From positions 272,330,662 through 272,394,661 of the forward strand of contig NC_090322.1 in assembly GCF_040869045.1 (NCBI RefSeq): a stretch of 64,000 nucleotides of DNA, read 5' to 3'. The notes under the pieces were generated by a model. It made no database searches and was not told the origin of the DNA. It saw nothing but the letters and a program-made list of their open reading frames with translations. Every line of letters starts with the position of its first letter. The first letter of the stretch is position 1. Shown in pieces: positions 11,513-23,859 of this stretch. The translations under genes were made by a program, and so were the position numbers. The stretch is from Eurosta solidaginis. Its lineage: Eukaryota > Arthropoda > Insecta > Diptera > Tephritidae.

Positions 11513-12149
11513 TCGAAGCATATTCCAAAAGAGGCGTACCTAATGATATAAAAGGGTTTTTGTAACATATGGGTCATTAAGTACTTTCGACCATCGAAAA
11601 CCAAGTACTTTTAGCCCAATTCTAGTTTAGAGTCCCTATTGACGCCTAGATCAGTAAAGTTTGTGAATTGCTTGATAATACAATCACCAATCGCATACCT
11701 ACTCATACTTGTAAAACATAGGAACTTGCACTTAAATGATATAACAAGTTTAAAACGATCGGCGTAAATCAAAAGCTTTCAGCACTTTAAAACCCTTGGA
11801 AGTCATTAATGAACAGCAGGAACAACAGTGGGCCTAAGGTCGCTGCCTTGTGGAACACTCGTGTGCAACCTGACCACATATGCTTCATATTTTAACAATC
11901 CAGCCGACATAATATGTATGTATCTATGTGAGCTTTTCTTTTCGGTTCGACGCATTTAACATACAATTAGCATTTTATGAACAAGGCCAGATAATGTAAG
12001 TTCATTTATTGAGTTCTGCACCGCATATATGTATGTCTTTTCGGATACCATATATGTATGTACTATCACACTTACGTTTGAACATATATATAGGCTTAGG
12101 CGTTTGAACTGTCTCCTATTCAAACGATCACATTTTTTATGTAAAATTA
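11513..12149. other. No gene recognised
   Basis: AT-rich with 'tatatgtatg' simple-sequence stretches. A short piece at 11820-11880 reads on the - strand like the 'VPQGSDLRPTVVPAVH' type segment of a LINE polymerase, but it is too small to classify. Confidence 0.35.
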
Positions 12150-12311
12150 TTATTATACTCAGCTGAGCAGAGCTCACAGAGTATATTAATTTTGTTCGCA
12201 TAACGGTAATCCGTAACGGCATAAACTAATCGAGATAGATATAGACTTCTATATATCAAAATGATCTGGGCGAAAAAAGAAATTAATTTAGCCATGTCCG
12301 TCCGTCCGTCC

Positions 12312-13296
12312 GTAAACACGATAACTTGAGTAAATTTTGAGGTATCTTAATGAAATTTGGTATGTAGGTTCCTGGGCACTCATCTCAGATCGCTATTTAA
12401 AATGAACGAAATCGGACCATAACCACGCCCACTTTTTCGATATCGAAAATTTCGAAAAACCGAAAAAGTGCGATAATTCATTACCAAAAACGGCTAAAGC
12501 GATGAAACTCGGTAGGTGGGTTGATCTTATGACGCAGAATAGATAATTAGTAAAATTTTTGACAATGGGCGTGGCACCGCCCACTTTTAAAAGAAGGTAA
12601 TTTCAAAGTTCATGATGAAATTTGGCTGCAACGTTACTCCTATTACAATATGTGTGCTAAATAAAAATTAGCAAAATCGGATTAGGAAAAAAATTTTTTT
12701 TAGTCACATTTTAACAAAAAATTGAATATCTTTACAGTATATAAGTAAATTATGTCAACATTCAACTCCAGTAATGATATGGTGCAACAAAATACAAAAA
12801 TAAACGAAAATTTCAAAATGGGCGTGGCTCCGCCCTTTTTCATTTAATTTGTCTAGAATACTTTTAATGCCATAAGTCGAGCAAAAATTTACCAATTCTT
12901 GTGAAATTTGGTAGTGGCATAGATTTTATGACGTTAACTGTTTTCTTTGAAAATGGGTGAAATCGGTTGAAGCCACGCCCAGTTTTTATACACAGTCGAC
13001 CGTCTGTCCTTCCTCTCGGCCGTTAACACGATAACTTGAGCAAAACATCGATATATCTTTACTAAACTTAGTTCACGTACTTATCTGAACTCACTTTATC
13101 TTGGCATAAAAAATGACCGAAATCCGACTATGACCACGCCCACTTTTTCGATATCGAAAATTACGAAAAATTAAAAATGCCATAATTCTATACCATATAT
13201 GAAAAAAGGGATGAAACATGGTAATTGGATTGGTTTATTGACGCAAAGCATAATTTTGGAAAAAACTTTGTAAATTGGGTGTCACACCTACCATAT
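12312..13296 (+). repeat. Two diverged modules inside the dispersed element
   Basis: The phrase 'aacacgataacttgag' occurs at 12315 and 13025. Each time it is followed about 110-120 bp later by 'ccacgcccactttttcgata' and then 'tcgaaaatt'. The modules start about 710 bp apart and have diverged, so this is an old internal duplication. GC-box-like 'gggcgtggc' motifs recur near 12568 and 12820. Confidence 0.75.
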
Positions 13297-13739
13297 TGTC
13301 ACGGATATTAGCATCACTAAGCTATACCATCACTAAGGCGATGCTAAGCGCTATTTACGTCAATAATCAAATCATGTATACACATATATAAGGCAGCCGA
13401 GAGATGTCACACACAGATGCATTTACTTATACGCCTATGTGTGCGCGAGAGACTGTAAACTACAAACATTCACATCAATAATTCAATCTTTATGTATCTA
13501 CATAAACGAATAAATAATTGCGTATACACATATGTACCATGTACGAATACGAGAAGCGGAGAGTCAATGCGCAAACACATGCATATATCTGAGAAGTTTG
13601 AGAGCTACTGGACTAGTAGATTCTGGAAGCGCCTAAAAGATGTATAAAATTGTGCAATTTTAGTTATAGCTGAGAAGTTTGAGAGCTCATGGACAATGCT
13701 AGTAGATTCTAGAAAAAAGCGAACGAGGAAACCAAAGAG

Positions 13740-13747
13740 TATAAAAG
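13740..13747 (+). promoter_or_regulatory. Probable TATA box in the 5' LTR
   Basis: 'tataaaag' in a 'agagtataaaaggcg' context. The same motif is present in the 3' LTR near 19379 and in the solo LTR near 44827. Confidence 0.6.
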
Positions 13748-13911
13748 GCGACAGATGTAGAGGCGCTGTAATTCAGTTTGAGTTGAGCTATCAATCAGTT
13801 TGCTTAAGCACGCGATCTGGCGGCCAATAGTAGAGTTTCATTTGAGTTATCAATCAGTTTGGTTATTAAGCCAGCGAGTAGCAAAGTATAAGTGTTATTG
13901 TGAAGTACTTT

Positions 13912-13917
13912 AATAAA
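13912..13917 (+). terminator. Poly(A) signal in the LTR
   Basis: AATAAA about 105 bp before the LTR end, conserved in all three LTR copies in the window. In a provirus it would be used from the 3' LTR. Confidence 0.55.
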
Positions 13918-14022
13918 GGCCATTTTTCCATCATTCAATATTGGAGTTATTTATTCAACAGTTTAGTGATTCGAACTTAGCAGAGGATTGCAAATAAGAG
14001 GATTTGCGGCAGATTCGTTACA

Positions 14023-14042
14023 ATTGGTGTCAAGAGGAATTG
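14023..14042 (+). promoter_or_regulatory. Putative primer-binding site
   Basis: 'TTGGTGTCAAGAGGAATT' begins two bases after the 5' LTR, where Ty3/gypsy elements bind the 3' end of a tRNA primer. I could not identify the tRNA from sequence alone. Confidence 0.4.
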
Positions 14043-14071
14043 TTGAATAAATTCCAGAGGACAACAAGGAC

Positions 14072-15490
14072 ATGGCAAAGTTCAGTGAATTGAAGATCCA
14101 GCAACTAAAGAAGGAGTTGGAGAGCCGTGGATTGAATACAAGCGGCATTAAACTCGAACTTCAGGCACGACTACGAGAGGCAATGGAATTAGAAGGAATT
14201 GACGTGGAAGAGTATGACTTTCATCTTGAAGGCGAGGAAACAACAAAAATGGAAGAGACAGTTACGCAGACAGTTACGAGCACAGACTTGAACATGATTT
14301 TGGCTGCAATATCTGCTCAAACATCGACAGTGGCTTCTCAACTGGAATCGCAAAAGACAGATATAACATCTCAACTGTCATCACAGATGGAATGGCAGGA
14401 GACACGCATAACATCGAAGATTGAAGCACAAGAAACGCGCATGTCAGAAATATCGACACAGATTACATCCAAGATGGAAACTCAACTGGAAGAACAGAAG
14501 ACATATATGGCATCCCAACTGGAATCGCAGGAGACACGCATAACATCCAAGATGGAAGAACAAGAGGAGCGCTTATCATTGCAGGTGGCACAAATGTCTT
14601 CACAGTTAGAAGCACAGGAAGCAAGGGTAACATCAAAGCTGGAAGCGCAGGAAGCAAAAATCGCTCAATTTCAGGCAGAAGTCGATGATTTGAAGGGTCG
14701 TATGGAGCAGTTACAACTAAATCGCCCAGCTGTTTCAGCAAGCAATACGAAGGTAAAAACTCCCATCTTTTGACGGCTCTGTTCCTTTCCAGGTGTTTAA
14801 GATTCAGTTTGAGAAGACCGCAGCAGTGAACAACTGGAGTGCTGAAGATAAAGTTGCTGCACTATTCGTGGCATTGAAAGGATCTGCTGCTGAAATCCTG
14901 CAGACTATTCCCGAGGGAGAGCGGAACAACTACGAAACATTGATGAGCGCTCTAGAGAGGTGATACGGAAGCGAACACAGGAAGCAGATACACAAATAGA
15001 GTTGCAAAACCGCTACCAAAAAGCTAATGAAACTTTGCAGGAGTTTGCGTCAGATGTCGAAAGGCTTGCACTATTGGCGAATGCCGACGCACCCGTGGAA
15101 TACACCGAAATAGTAAAAATTCAGAGCTTTATAAATGGCATACGGGACGTCGAAACGAAGCGAGCCACACACGCAAACCCAAAGCCAACATTTGCAGAAA
15201 CGGTATCACATGCATTGACTCAGGAAACGGCCTCACTATTGAGTAAACCAGCATACAAAGCTCATCGTGTGGAAGTGGAAAGAACAGATTGGGTAGACAC
15301 AATTTTGGAAGCACTGAAGGGATCACAACAGAAAAATGCCGGAGTTATTAAATGTTTCAAGTGCGGCAACCCAGGTCATATTGCACGACATTGCAGCAGC
15401 GGTCCCAATAGCTCCAACAATGTGGGTGGTCGTAAACGCAGAGCAGAAGGTGACGAGCAAATCTCCAAGACCACTCAATCGTTAAACTAA
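14072..15490 (+). pseudogene. gypsy gag, SAP-like N-terminus and zinc knuckle (broken)
   Basis: The likely start is the ATG at 14072. The first 35 residues resemble a SAP DNA-binding motif ('LKKELESRGLNTSGIK'). A long glutamine/glutamate-rich coiled-coil region with repeated 'LEAQE' and 'ITSKME' units follows to about 14740. A capsid-like region comes next, and a CCHC zinc knuckle ('CFKCGNPGHIARHC') at about 15354-15395 marks nucleocapsid. Frameshifts occur near 14765 and 14990, and a TGA at 14961-14963 interrupts the middle frame. The stop is at 15488-15490. The SAP-like start is unusual for gypsy gag. Confidence 0.8.
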
Positions 15491-18400
15491 ATCGAGTCAG
15501 CCGCAAGGGGCGACAGCTGGCTCCCGCAATTGAATGCCCCATAATCTCTATCTCGCAGATTGGAAGAAGATCGAGCAATCTTACTGTTGGAGGACATGTG
15601 GACGGAAAGGAACGGTTACTGACTGTAGATACGGGTGCATCTCATTCCATCATTCGAGCGGATTTAGTCAACAAAAAGATAAGACCATTGCTTGGAGCAA
15701 GATTACGTACAGCCACGGGAGAGGACAACCAGGTAATTGGAGAAGTAGAATGTGAAGTCGCAATTGGGAACGTCACGGTAGTACACAATTTTATAGTGGC
15801 AGAAATTGTTGATGAAATCATAATTGGAGTGGACTTCTTAATCGACCAGGGCATCAAGATCGACATGCAAAGCAAGACGATGCGATATAAAAACATGGAT
15901 GTACCACTTAATTTCGGCTACGAGAGAGGCTACAGCAGTAAACGAGTGCTGGTGGGAGAGAGTCAGCAAATACCAACAAAATCCGAAGCAGTCATCTGGG
16001 CAGAGGTTGATGGAGATTGTGGGACAAACAAATTGTGGGTTGTCGAAGCAGCAAACAAATCAGCACTAAAAATAATTGTAGGAAAAACCCTGGCTATGAC
16101 AAAACAGATGGACGTATTCCGGTAAGAGTACTCAATGAGTTCAAGTCACCACTCAAACTGACTAAAGGAGCTATTTTGGGAAGATGCCAAGAGGCTGAAG
16201 TAGTTATTAACTGTGAACAGCTCCAGGAACACGTTTCAGCTAGTAATACTGATCTTTCAAATGACATCACGGCATGGATGCAGGGGCTAGAGGAAGCATA
16301 TCAGAGTAAGGCAAAACAACTGCTCCTAAAGTACGCGAACATATTTGACCAGGATGATTCTAAACCAGGCCGCACCAACGTTGTGAAACATCAAATTGAC
16401 ACTGGAGATGGGAGGCCGATCCGTCAAGCTCCACGTAGTGTTCCACTGGCGAAGCGGGAAGTTGTGAGTCAAATCATTCAAGAAATGAGCGACAGTGGCG
16501 TCATCGAACCATCAGCTAGTCCATAGATCTCACCGGTAGTACTTGTAAAAAATAAGGATGGAAAAATGAGGTTTTGCGTGGACTACCGGAAGTTGAATGA
16601 CGTAACGAAAAAGGATAGCTACCCATTGCCAAGAATTGACGACACTCTGGACTCGCTATCTGGTATGAAATGGTTTTCCACGCTGGACTTGAAAAGCGGC
16701 TACTGGCAAGTGGAGGTGAAGGAGGAAGATAAAGAGAAAACAGCCTTCAGTGTCGGTGATGGTCTTTGGCAATTTACAGTGATGCCTTTTGGACTTTGTA
16801 ATGCACCAGCTACTTTTGAGAGACTCATGGACCAGGTACTGAAAGGACTACATTGGAAAACATGCTTGGTGTACCTGGACGACATCATCGTATTGGGCAA
16901 GAACTTTGATGAACATCTTAAGAACTTGGAGGAAGTTTTCGAGAGAATAGCTGGCGCTGGTCTGAAGTTAAGTCCCAAAAAGTGTGCTGTTTAAAAAGGA
17001 AGTCAATTATTTGGGTCACAAGGTAACGACAGAGGGCATCTGCACTGCGAAAGAAAAAATAGAGGCTGTAAAGGATTGGCCAAGACCACAGAACCTACAT
17101 GAATTGAGAAGTTTTCTTGGGCTGTGCACATATTACCGCCGATTTGTACCAAATTTTTCCAGCGTAGCCCATAGCCTCCATGAGCTTACAAAAAAAACAA
17201 AGCTTTTGAATGGAAGAAGGAGCAAGAAGTGGCTTTCCAAACATTGAAGGAGCGTTTGTGCACTGTCCCAATGTTAGCATATCCGATTCCAGGAGCAATA
17301 TTTATTCTAGATACAGATGCGAGTGGATATGCTATAGGAGGCGTTTTATCACAACTGGTCGATGGACAGGAGAAGGTAGTTGCATATTACAGCCGTTCGA
17401 TTGGAAAACCAGAGAGGAACTACTGTGTTACGCGGAGAGAGCTGTTGGCATTGGTAGAGTGCATTAAACATTTTCACAAATACCTCTACGGCCAGCGATT
17501 CCGTGTCAGGACAGATCACGCAGCGTTGAAATGGCTTCTGCAGTTCCGTAATTCGGAAGGACAATTGGCACGGTGGATCGAGCGACTACAAAGCTACGAC
17601 TTTTCAATTGAGCATCGAAAAGGTAGTACCCATGGAAATGCTGATGCAATGTCACGAAGACCATGTAGTTTGGAATGCAAGCACTGCTCAAAGGCCGAGG
17701 CTAAAGAAGACATTATAGATGTCCGGCTAATGACTATAACGTGTACGGATGAATGGGACAAGGAACAACTAAGAAAGTGTCAGCTAGAAGATACAGATCT
17801 GTCACATGTTACGCAAGGGCTCGAACGAAACGAAAGACCAAGCAGAAAGGAGATGTCAGCAGAGAGTCCCATTGCGAAGTCATATTGGGCACAGTGGAAC
17901 AGTTTAGAATTGATATCCGGTTGCTTGCATCGAGTATGGGAGAGTGAGGATGGTCAATGCAAGAAGAAACTGATAGTTGTTCCCAGAAAGAGGATTCCAG
18001 AAGTGCTCAGCGAGCTGCACAATGGTCCAAGTGGAGGTCATCTTGGAATCACGAAGATACTCGAGAAAATTAAGCAGAGATTCTATTGGGTTGGTTGCCG
18101 TCAGTCGGTCACCGAGTGGATTGCCAATTGCGAGGTATGCAACAGAGCGAAAGGTCCATTTCCTACTAGCAACCGCGGAAACAAATACGTACTGGTGGTT
18201 ATGGATTATTTCAGTAAATGGCCAGAGGTATACCCAATCCCAAACCAAGAAGCAGAAACAGTAGCAGAAGTGGTTAAAAACGAATGGGTTGCAAGGTATG
18301 GTGTACCAATGGAGTTACATTCTGACCAAGGCAGGAATTTTGAATCAGCTGTGTTCCAAGAAATGTGCAAGAAGTTGGGCATTCGAAAAACACGGACAAC

Positions 18401-19001
18401 TGCATTGCATCCTCAGTCCGATGGTATGGTGGAACGTTTCAATAGAACATTGGAGGAGCATTTAAGGAAAGTAGTAGACAAATACCATAAGGACTGGGAT
18501 ACACACATATCATTATTCTTGATGGCCTACCGATCGGCAGTACATGACACAACGGGCCAAACTCCCGCAAAGGTAATTTTTGGCAATGACCTTCGACTGC
18601 CAGCTGATTTGAAGTATGGGATAGATGCCGATGCGGAGAGGAATGTCAAGAAATCCACTGGTGTCTTGGAAGAAGAGCTGAGAGAGATACACGATCTGGT
18701 AAGGCAACGAGCAAAGATTATGAGTGACAAGATGAAAGCGAGGTACGATAAAGCAATTAATTCGGAAGGGTTTCAGGAATGAGATTTGGTGCTGCTATAC
18801 AACCCACAACGAAAAAAAGGTTTGTCCCCGAAATTGCAGTGTAACTGGGAAGGCCCATACAAAGTTGTAAAACGGATCAACGATGTAGTGTACCGCATAC
18901 AAACCACTACCAAACCACGAACCAAAATGAAAGTGGTTCATTTGGAGAGATTAGCAGCGTTTAGATCGAGAGATTTGTCTGATCGGGACGATCAGACTTA
19001 G
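15491..19001 (+). pseudogene. gypsy pol: protease, RT, RNase H, integrase (broken)
   Basis: Pol follows gag in the -1 frame. Protease has the active-site triad DTGAS near 15630. RT carries '[10 protein letters not shown]' near 16571 and the catalytic YLDD at 16872-16883. RNase H begins 'DTDASGYAIGG' near 17311. Integrase has an HHCC zinc domain (about 18000-18150) and D-D-E residues in 'VVMDYFSKW', 'HSDQGRNFES' and 'GMVERFNRTLEEH'. The frame is broken by shifts near 16100, 16985 and 17205, and by stops TAG 16524-16526 and TGA 18780-18782. Several shifts lie at A or T runs, so assembly error is possible for some. Confidence 0.9.
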
Positions 19002-19012
19002 GTGGAGGGCAG
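18999..19012 (+). promoter_or_regulatory. Polypurine tract
   Basis: 'ggtggagggcag' immediately precedes the 3' LTR, where plus-strand DNA synthesis is primed in LTR retrotransposons. Confidence 0.6.
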
Positions 19013-19661
19013 TGTCACGGATATTAGCATCACTAAGCTATACCATCACTAAGGCGATGCTAAGCGATATTTACGTCAATAATCAAATCATGTATACACA
19101 TACATATATAAGGCAGCCGAGAGATGTCACACACAGATGCATTTACTTATACGCCTATGTGTGCGCGAGAGACAGTAAACTACAAACATTCACATCAATA
19201 ATTCAATCTTTATGTATCTACATAAACGAATAAATAATTGCGTCTACACATATGTACCATGTACGAATACGAGCAGCGGAGAGTCAATGCGCAAACACAT
19301 GCATATATCTGAGAAGTTTGAGAGCTCATGGACAATGCTAGTAGATTCTAGAAAAAAGCGAACGAGGAAACCAAAGAGTATAAAAGGCGACAGATGTAGA
19401 GGCGCTGTAATTCAGTTTGAGTTGAGCTATCAATCAGTTTGCTTAAGCACGCGATCTGGCGGCCAATAGTAGAGTTTCATTTGAGTTATCAATCAGTTTG
19501 GTTATTAAGCCAGCGAGTAGCAAAGTATAAGTGTTATTATGAAGTACTTTAATAAAGGCCATTTTTCCATCATCCAATATTGGAGTTATCTATTCAACAG
19601 TTTAGTGATTCGAACTTAGCAGAGGATTGCAAATAAGAGGATTTGCGGCAGATTCGTTACA
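19013..19661 (+). repeat. 3' LTR of gypsy element (649 bp)
   Basis: Same ends as the 5' LTR, but about 77 bp shorter. The missing piece lies exactly between two direct copies of 'gagaagtttgagagct' in the longer LTRs, leaving one copy here near 19312. It is followed by the 'atat' target duplication. Confidence 0.92.
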
Positions 19662-19779
19662 ATATTAAGTAGAAGAAAATGAAAAAGTTCTGCAGGGCGA
19701 AATCAAAAGTCTTGGCAGGAACAGTATCGCGGTATTACATATATAAATAAATTACCGGTACCCGACAGATGATGTTCTG

Positions 19780-22700
19780 TGTCACCCTGGTCCACATTTT
19801 GGTCGATATCTCGAAAACGCCTTCACATATACAACTAAGGGCCATTCCCTTTTAAAACCCTCATTAGTACCTTTAATTTGATACCCATATCGTACACACA
19901 CGTTATAGAGTCACCCCTGGTCCACCTTTCTGGCGATATCTCGAAAACGCGCCCACCTATAGAACTAAGGCTCACTCCCTTTTAAATACCCATTAACACC
20001 TTTCATTTGATACCCATATCGTACAAACAAATTCTAGAGTCACCCCTGGTCCACCTTTATGGCGATATCTCGAAAAGGCGTTCACCTATAGAACTAAGGC
20101 CCACTCCCTTTTAAAATACTCATTAACACCTTTCATTTGATACCCATATCGAACAAACAAATTCTAGAGTCACCCCTGGTCCACCTTTATGGTGATATCT
20201 CGAAGAGCGGGCCACCTAAAGAACTAAGGATCACTCCCTTTTAAAATACTTATTAACACGTTTCATTTGATACCCATATCGTACAAACAAATTCTAGAGT
20301 CAGTCCTGGCCACCTTTATGGCGATATCTCGAAAAGGCGTCCACCTATAGAACTAAGGCCCACTTCATTTTAAAATACTCATTAACACGTTTCATTTGAT
20401 ACCCATTCCGTACAAACAAATTCTAGAGTCAGTCCTGGCCCACCTTTATGGCGCTATCTCGAAAAGGCGTCCACCTATCGAACTAAGGCCCACTCCCTTT
20501 TAAAATACCCATTAACACCTTTAATTTGATACCAATTTCGTACAAACAAATTCTAGAGTCACTCCTGGTGCACCTTTATGGCGATATCTCGAAAAGGCGT
20601 CCACCTATAGAACTAAGGCCCACTTCCTTTTAAAATACTCATTAACACCTTTCATTTGATACCCATATCGTACAAACAAATTCTAGAGTCACCCCTGGTC
20701 CACCTTTATGGTGATATCTCGAAAAGGCGTCCACCAACAGAACTAAGGCCCACTCCCTTTTAAAATACTCATTAACACCTTTAATTTGATACCCATATCG
20801 TACAAACACATTCTAGAGTCACTCCTGGTCCACCTTTATGGCAATATCTCGGAAAGGCGTCCACCTATAGAACTAAGGCCCACTCCCTTTTAAAATAATC
20901 ATTAACACCTTTCATTTGATACCCATATCGAACAAACAAATTCTAGAGTCACCCCTGGTCCACCTTTATGGTGATATCTCGAAGAGGCGGCCACCTATAG
21001 AACTAAGGATCACTCCCTTTTAAAATACTCATTAACACGTTTCATTTGATACCCATATCGCACAAACAAATTCTAGAGTCAGTCCTGGTCCACCTTTATG
21101 GCGATATCTCGAAAAGGCGTCCACCTATAGAACTAAGGCCCACTCCCTTTTAAAATACTCATTAATGCCTTTAATTTGATACCAATTTCGTACAAACAAA
21201 TTCTAGAGTCACTCCTGGTCCACCTTTATAGCGATATCTCGAAAAGGTGTCCACCTATAGAACTAAGGCCCACTTCCTTTTAAAATACTCATTAACACGT
21301 TTCATTTGATAGCCATATCGTACAAACACATTCTAGAGTCACTGCTGGTCCACCTTTATGGCGATATCTCGAAAAGGCGGCCACCTATAGAACTAAGACC
21401 CACTCCCTTTTAAAATACTCATTAACACCTTTAATTTGATACCCATATCGTACAAACACATTCTAGAGTCACTCGTTCCACTTTTATGGCGATATCTCGA
21501 AAAGGCGTCCACCTATAGAACTAAGGCCCACTCCCTTTTAAAATACTCATTAACACCTTTAATTTGATACCAATTTCGTACTAACAAATTCTAGAGTCAC
21601 TCGTGGTCCACCTTTATGGCGATATCTCGAAAAGGCGTCCACCTATAGAACTAAGGCCCACTCCCTTTTAAAATACTCATTAACACCTTTAATTTGATAC
21701 CAATTTCGTACAAACACATTCTAGAGTCACTCCTGGTCCACCTTTATGGCGATATCTCGAAAAGGCGTCCACCTATAGAACTAAGGCCCACTCCCTTTTA
21801 AAATACTCATTAACACCTTTAATTTGATACCAATTTCGTACAAATAAATTCTATAGTCACTCCTGGTCCACCTTTATGGCGATATCTCGAAAAGGCGTCC
21901 ACCTATAGAACTAAGGCCCACTTCCTTTTAAAATACTCATTAACACGTTTCATTTGATACCCATATCGTACAAAGAAATTCTGGAGTCAGTCCTGGTCCA
22001 CCTTTATGGCGATATCTCGAAAAGGCGTCCACCTATAGAACTAAGGCCCAATCCCTTTTAAAATACTCATTAACACCTTTAATTTGATACCAATTTCGTA
22101 CAAACAAATTCTAGAGTCACTCGTGGTCAACCTTTATGGCGATATCTCGAAAAGGCGTCCACCTATAGAACTAAGGCCCACTCCCTTTTAAAATACTCAT
22201 TAACACCTTTAATTTGATACCCATATCGTACAAACACATTCTAGAGTCACTCGTGGTCCACCTTTATGGCGATATCTCGAAAAGGCGTCCACCTATAGAA
22301 CTAAGGCCCACTCCCTTTTAAAATACTCATTAACACCTTTCATTTGATACCCATATCGTTCAAGCACATTCTAGAGTCAGCCCTGGTCCACCTTTATGGC
22401 GATATCTCGAAAAGGCGTCCACCAATAGAACTAAGGCCCACTCCCTTTTAAAATACTCATTAACACCTTTAATTTGATACCCATATCGTACAAACACATT
22501 CTAGAGTCACTCGTGGTCCACCTTTATGGCGATATCTCGAAAAGACGTCCACCTATAGAACTAAGGCCCACTCCCTTTTAAAATACTCATTAGCACCTTT
22601 CATTTGATACCCATATCGTTCAAGCACATTCTAGAGTCACCCCTGGTCCACCTTTATGGCGATATCTCGAAAAGGCGTCCACCAATAGAACTAAGAATCA

Positions 22701-23815
22701 CTCCCTTTTAAAATACTCATTAACACCTTTAATTTGATACCCATATCGTACAGACACATTCTAAAGTCACCCCTGCTCCACCTTTATGGCGATATATCGA
22801 AAAGGCGTCCACCAATAGAACTAGGGCCCACTCCCTTTTAAAATACTCATTAACACCTTTAGTTTGATACCCATATCGTTCAAGCACATTCTAGAGACAC
22901 CCCTGGTCCACCTTTATGGCGATATCTCGAAAAGGCGTCCACCAATAGAACTAAGGCCCACTCCCTTTTAAAATACTCATTAACAGCTTTAGTTTGATAC
23001 CCATATCGTACAAACACACTCTAGAGTCACTCCTGGTCCACCTTTATGGCGATATCTCGAAAAGGCGTCCACCTATAGAACTAAGGCCCACTCCCATTTA
23101 ACATACTCATTAACACCTTCAATTTGATACCCATATCGTGCAAACACATTCTAGAGTCACTCCTGGTCCACCTTTATGGCGATATCTCGAAAAAGCGTCC
23201 ACCAATAGAACTAAGGCCCACTCCCTTTTAAAATACTCATTAACACCTTTAATTTGATACCCATATCGTACAAACACATTCTAGAGTCACTCCTGGTCCA
23301 CCTTTATGGCGATATCTCGAAAAGGCGTCCACCTATAGAACTAAGGCCCACTCCCTTTTAAAATACTCATTAACACCTTTAGTTTGATACCCATATCGTA
23401 CAAACACATTCTAGAGTCACTCGTGGTCCACCGTTATGGCGATATCTCGAAAAGACGTCCACCTATAGAACTAAGGCCCACTCCCTTTTAAAATACTCAT
23501 TAACACCTTTAATTTGATACCCATATCGTACAAACACGTTCTAGAGTCACTCCTGGTCCACCTTTATGGCGATATCTCGAAAAAGCGTCCACCAATAGAA
23601 CTAAGGCCCACTCCCTTTTAAAATACTCATTAACACCTTTAATTTGATACCCATATCGTACAAATAAATTCTAGAGTCACTCCTGGTCCACCTTTATGGC
23701 GATATCTCGAAAAGGCGTCCACCTATAGAACTAAGGCCCACTCCCTTTTAAAATACTCATTAACACCTTTAATTTGATACCCATGTCATACAAACACATT
23801 CCAGGGTCACCCTAG
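19780..23815. repeat. Satellite-like array, about 31 units of 130 bp
   Basis: The phrase 'attctagagtca' or close variants recurs every 129-130 bp from about 19904 to 23799. Conserved blocks within a unit are 'ggtccacctttatggcgata', 'tctcgaaaaggcgtccacc', 'tatagaactaaggcccactc' and 'taaaatactcattaacacc'. The outermost units are the most diverged, and central units differ by a few bases. Subtypes alternate, for example 'acccatatcg' versus 'accaatttcg', and 'acaaacaaatt', 'acaaacacatt' or 'caagcacatt'. It is non-coding. The - strand of the unit is homologous to the Helitron-like repeats at 39600-40330. Confidence 0.95.
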
Positions 23816-23859
23816 GTTCATTTTCCTACATGGTGATTTTCCCTTATTTTGTCTCCAAA

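Larger units (their letters stand above)
13297..14022 (+). repeat. 5' LTR of gypsy element (726 bp)
   Basis: TG...CA ends with an adjacent 'atat' duplication. It carries 'tataaaag' (13740-13747) as a probable promoter and AATAAA (13912-13917) as a poly(A) signal. It keeps about 77 bp that the 3' LTR lacks, between two copies of 'gagaagtttgagagct'. The solo LTR at 44392 also has the segment, so the long form is ancestral. Confidence 0.92.
13297..19661 (+). mobile_element. Ty3/gypsy LTR retrotransposon, complete ends, inactive
   Basis: A 6.4-kb element with two LTRs (13297-14022 and 19013-19661) that begin TGTCACGG and end GTTACA, flanked by a 4-bp duplication 'atat' (13293-13296 and 19662-19665). 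It contains gag with a zinc knuckle, then protease, reverse transcriptase, RNase H and integrase in the Ty3/gypsy order. No envelope ORF lies between pol and the 3' LTR. At least two frameshifts and one stop affect gag, and about three frameshifts and two stops affect pol. I count only about eight substitutions between the LTRs, so insertion looks fairly recent relative to the damage. A solo LTR of the same family lies at 44392-45107. Confidence 0.93.

Noticed and set aside
14189..14741. Several - strand frames opposite gag
   Set aside because: Antisense shadows of the repetitive coiled-coil gag region.
19780..23815. CRISPR-like array
   Set aside because: The units are contiguous 130-bp repeats without unique spacers, in a eukaryotic context.
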